DNA of 64,000 nucleotides from Clostridium_S neuense. Lineage in GTDB: Bacteria > Bacillota > Clostridia > Clostridiales > Clostridiaceae. Position numbers and translations under genes: made by a program. The notes below the pieces were generated by a model that was not told where the DNA came from, made no database searches, and worked only from the letters and a program-made list of their open reading frames with translations. Below, in pieces: positions 61,473 to 64,000 of this stretch; within the stretch, counting starts at the first letter, position 1; every line of letters begins with the position of its first letter. Location: assembly GCF_045310695.1 (NCBI RefSeq), contig NZ_JBJIAA010000011.1, positions 1 through 64,000 of the forward strand. Reading direction: 5' to 3'.

Positions 61473-62039
61473 TTATACAATTTTTTTGGACAATGCTGAT
61501 TTTATAGCTCTAGCTATTATATTTGACATATTATAAATCACAGCCAAATTAGCACTTTCCATTCTCCTTTGAAAGTTGTAATACCAACCATACTCCACTA
61601 TAGCTGTTATGCCAATATCTCCAACAGGTATAGCATTTTTTGTATCCCAAGATCTAGCTGTTATAGCTTCATCCTCTATAGTTATGCTTTTTAAAAATTG
61701 AGGTTTCCCTATTAAATAAGAAGTTCCTAAATTTACTGCAGCATCTACAGCAATGATATATGGTTTGGAATAATTGTCCTTTATCTCCTCAACCACTCTA
61801 ACTAAATTTGTTGCATCGACAGGCCTTTGCAGTGTACCATATACATTTTCAACATTATTTTCTGTTAAAAATGTTCCAGTAATTGGCCCAACAGCATCTC
61901 CAATAATACGGCTTGTTCCAATGCATAGAATTATAATTTCATCTTTGTCTTTAGTTTTTTCGCAAATACAATTTGATATTGCCCTTTCTGCTTCATAACT
62001 ATAATACTTAGCGTTAAAGTCTACCTTTTCAATTACCAT
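61473..62039 (-). CDS. yyaC: Sporulation protein YyaC-like (DUF1256), copy 2
   Basis: 188 aa. Same domain: CIGTSRIIGDAVGPITGTFL, VYGTLQRPVDATNL, YIIAVDAAVNLGTSY, VGDIGITAIVEYGW. Retains the GD in place of GA, so it is closer to typical YyaC than copy 1. ATG 11 bases after AAGGAGG. Adjacent paralogues are uncommon; spore formers mostly have one copy. Expression in the forespore or mother cell is likely, though no sigma-factor site was clear. Confidence 0.87.
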   Translation of the reverse strand: MVIEKVDFNAKYYSYEAERAISNCICEKTKDKDEIIILCIGTSRIIGDAVGPITGTFLTENNVENVYGTLQRPVDATNLVRVVEEIKDNYSKPYIIAVDAAVNLGTSYLIGKPQFLKSITIEDEAITARSWDTKNAIPVGDIGITAIVEYGWYYNFQRRMESANLAVIYNMSNIIARAIKSALSKKIV

Positions 62040-62084
62040 TTTTAAATATTCCTCCTTTAATTTTTATAATTTTTTTGTAAAATA

Positions 62085-62117
62085 AAAGCTATATACAAAA
62101 AAATTGTATATAGCTCA
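62085..62117 (-). terminator. Hairpin between the phosphoesterase and YyaC genes
   Basis: 12-bp stem (62087-62098 with 62104-62115; AGCTATATAC arm), then TTTTATTTTAC on the minus strand. It may end the phosphoesterase message or act in the YyaC leader 48 bases ahead of the start codon. The rest of the 246-base gap shows nothing. Confidence 0.6.
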
Positions 62118-62285
62118 TAGACAAATACTTGAAAGCAAAATTTACTTTACTTAATATCTTAAGTTTAAATAAAATTCTGCTGTTACAATTATTCGTCTTT
62201 AGTCGGATTAAAAATCCAATTAATTTATTCACTAAAAAGTAATTATTAAACGTGTCTACTATTTCTTATATGTTAATTTTCTTAA

Positions 62286-63236
62286 TTATCTTATATTTTT
62301 ATATATTTTAATCCAGGTTTTAAATTCACTTGGATTTTTTTCGTTCAAAAGGAAGACTCTTGCGCCTCTTTCATAATTATTTTTGCTATAAGCATCATAT
62401 CCTGTGCACCTACCATAACCTAAAATTATTCCATTTAACTTACTTATATAATCATTATTATGATCATGCCCTACAAAAACACCTTTAACGTCATTCATTT
62501 TTACTAATGCATGAAACATTCCTGTGTTTGCTGATTGTACGCATTCATTTTCATTACACTCTCCTATAATATTTAATGTTTTTGAAACATTCTTATATTC
62601 TTGAAGCGGAATATGAAAAAACATAATTGAAGGTAATTTATGATATAATATTTTAAGTTTTAAAGCTGTTTTTAAATACCAACTAACTTGTTCTTGTTTT
62701 ATATACCCATATCCTCCTAAGTTGTAACTTCCTGAATCAATCATATATAGGTTAAATGCTGCGCCAATTCCATTAGATTTTTTTATTAATATATTATAAT
62801 CTCCAACTTTACCAACATTATATTTATAATTTGAATATAGTCTCATCATCTCTGCTCTCTCAATACCATCATGCTCTGTATCGTGATTTCCAAGTGTAAC
62901 GGCCCAATGTATTTTTCTACTCTCTATAGGCTTAGATATATCAGAAATACACTTAACGGCTTGACTAGAATTACAATACCGTCCATCAACATTATCTCCA
63001 GTAAGTATAACTAAATCAGGTTTTTCACTATCTAAAATACTGTTCATAAGTTCTATAGTTTTTGAATCGGACTTTGGACTCAAATGTAAATCTGTAAATT
63101 GAATAATTTTAAAAGTGCCATCAGGTCTAAACTTTAAAACTGATTTTTTAGGATAATTACTATATCCAACTAAGCTTAATATCATTACTATACATAAAGT
63201 TATACTAATAGCTTTCTTAAAAAAATTCTTTATCAT
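62286..63236 (-). CDS. Secreted calcineurin-like metallophosphoesterase
   Basis: 316 aa from ATG 63236, nine bases after GGAG. Signal peptide (AISITLCIVMILSLVGYS); the place of a lipobox cysteine is Tyr. Metal-site motifs in order: FTDLHLSP, LTGDNVDGR, LGNHDTEHDG, FFHIPL and VGHDHNNDY, all as in Icc/PurA-type phosphoesterases. Exported and likely free or membrane-anchored by its N-terminus. Substrate unknown, maybe organic phosphate or cell-wall intermediates. Confidence 0.85.
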   Translation of the reverse strand: MIKNFFKKAISITLCIVMILSLVGYSNYPKKSVLKFRPDGTFKIIQFTDLHLSPKSDSKTIELMNSILDSEKPDLVILTGDNVDGRYCNSSQAVKCISDISKPIESRKIHWAVTLGNHDTEHDGIERAEMMRLYSNYKYNVGKVGDYNILIKKSNGIGAAFNLYMIDSGSYNLGGYGYIKQEQVSWYLKTALKLKILYHKLPSIMFFHIPLQEYKNVSKTLNIIGECNENECVQSANTGMFHALVKMNDVKGVFVGHDHNNDYISKLNGIILGYGRCTGYDAYSKNNYERGARVFLLNEKNPSEFKTWIKIYKNIR

Positions 63237-63512
63237 ATTTCTCATCTCCATAATAAGAAAGAAAAAAGTTTTTTAATCATTTTGTTTTCATTAAATAAAA
63301 TGTTTATAATAACCAGAACTAATTGGATTAGAAATTGTAGATAATAATTTAAATATTAAACACTTATCTCTCATTTTTATCACCCTACTTTATTTTTCCC
63401 CAAAAGTTTTTTTATATTATTTTTTTAGTTTACATTTTTTGAATTTACATAATATTAGTTATGTAAATTCATGTAGCCTTTTATGCTCTTAAAATTGCTT
63501 TTTATCTTGTAA
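63237..63512. other. Intergenic region with a 12-bp inverted repeat
   Basis: Gene-free 328-base gap with the terminator that follows. GAATTTACATAA (63441-63452) and TTATGTAAATTC (63459-63470) make a perfect inverted repeat with a 6-base loop and no T-run on either strand, so a protein-binding site is more likely than a terminator. No open frame seen. Confidence 0.5.
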
Positions 63513-63560
63513 ATTAAAAAACAAGAATGAACTTTTTTAAGCTCATTCTTGTTTTTTAAT
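63513..63560 (-). terminator. Terminator of the phosphoglycerate mutase gene
   Basis: Perfect 18-bp stem (63513-63530 with 63543-63560), beginning four bases past the stop codon; the arms end in A/T runs. Confidence 0.9.
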
Positions 63561-63564
63561 TTTA

Positions 63565-64000
63565 TTAAACTTTACTTTGATTTGCGACTCCCTCAATCTT
63601 CAGCTTTACTTCTTCTAAGTTTCCTAAATAATAATGCCTAATTGGATTTAAATTATCATCCAGCTCATATACCAATGGAACACCTGTTGGTATATTTAAT
63701 GCTGTTACCTCTTCATTTGAAAGATTATCTAGATATTTAACAAGTGCTCTTAAACTATTACCATGCGCTGCAATTATAACCCTCTTATCTAATTTGATTA
63801 CAGGAGCAATTACATCCTTCCAATAAGGAATTACTCTTTGTATTGTAGTATTTAAATTTTCAGTTAGTGGTATTTCATCTTCTTTTAACTCTTTATATTT
63901 TAAATCTAGGCCAGGATATCTTTTATCATCTTTGCTTAGAGATGGTGGAAACACATTAGAATCTCTTCTCCATTTATAAACCTGATCTTCTCCATACTTT
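63565..64000 (-). CDS. gpmA: 2,3-bisphosphoglycerate-dependent phosphoglycerate mutase, 3' part
   Basis: The C-terminal 145 residues; the gene runs off the right edge of the window. KYGEDQVYKWRRDSN and FPPSL are the usual middle motif; IIAAHGNSLRAL has the second catalytic histidine, and LNIPTGVPLVYEL is typical of GpmA. Interconverts 3- and 2-phosphoglycerate in glycolysis. A methionine-like start at 63954 is in fact an internal GTG (Val) codon. Confidence 0.93.
   Translation of the reverse strand, partial: KYGEDQVYKWRRDSNVFPPSLSKDDKRYPGLDLKYKELKEDEIPLTENLNTTIQRVIPYWKDVIAPVIKLDKRVIIAAHGNSLRALVKYLDNLSNEEVTALNIPTGVPLVYELDDNLNPIRHYYLGNLEEVKLKIEGVANQSKV

Overview
The window is low-GC, endospore-former DNA and most likely comes from a Clostridium chromosome. 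The grounds are a fused IspH-ribosomal S1 protein, two YyaC (DUF1256) sporulation proteins, a Spo0E-like protein, a clostridial acetyl-CoA thiolase, strong GGAGG ribosome sites, many TTG starts and abundant intrinsic terminators. A solventogenic species near C. acetobutylicum is my inference; the species cannot be fixed from the sequence alone. No tRNA, rRNA or CRISPR array was seen.

Layout. 1-7.1 kb: minus-strand housekeeping genes (ispH-S1, cmk, HI0933-family flavoprotein, RpiR regulator, RluB-type pseudouridine synthase, CorA-like transporter). 7.2-24.8 kb: mixed-orientation metabolic and stress genes. These include a LiaF-like membrane protein, a Nudix hydrolase, a CYP152-type cytochrome P450, RNase H1, homocysteine methyltransferase, a MoxR/VWA-peptidase/DUF4116 operon, a ComEC-like lipoprotein with DUF3006, a PyrK-like flavoprotein, an FtsX-like permease, thiolase, an FAD oxidoreductase, a CE1-type esterase and a GH8 exo-oligoxylanase. 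59.0-64.0 kb: gamma-glutamyltransferase, two YyaC paralogues, a secreted metallophosphoesterase and the 3' part of phosphoglycerate mutase.

The centre, about 24.96-58.8 kb, is one unbroken minus-strand block that appears to be a hybrid secretion machine. It has a type IV (conjugation-like) core: VirD4 coupling ATPase, VirB4, a PrgI/VirB3-like protein, a VirB2-like pilin, a VirB2-VirB6 fusion and a C39 + 3D-domain cell-wall hydrolase. It also has a full Tad pilus set: CpaE-like, CpaF/TadA, TadB, TadC, two twin Flp-like pilins, two TadE-like pseudopilins, a CpaB/RcpC SAF protein and a TadV prepilin peptidase. Three large secreted Ig/PKD proteins lie inside the cluster. No relaxase, integrase or attachment site is visible, so it may be a dedicated secretion/adhesion machine or a decayed conjugative element.

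Control inside the block looks elaborate. A Spo0E-like protein and a tandem-HTH protein start it. An RRNPP-type HTH-TPR regulator is followed by a 54-codon gene with the form of a signal-peptide precursor. About a dozen intrinsic-terminator hairpins stand directly in front of individual genes, often followed by a shared post-hairpin motif. Three DnaA-box-like repeats in helical phase precede the cpaE-like gene. Many start codons were moved from the longest frame to one with a well-placed ribosome site; these are noted per gene.
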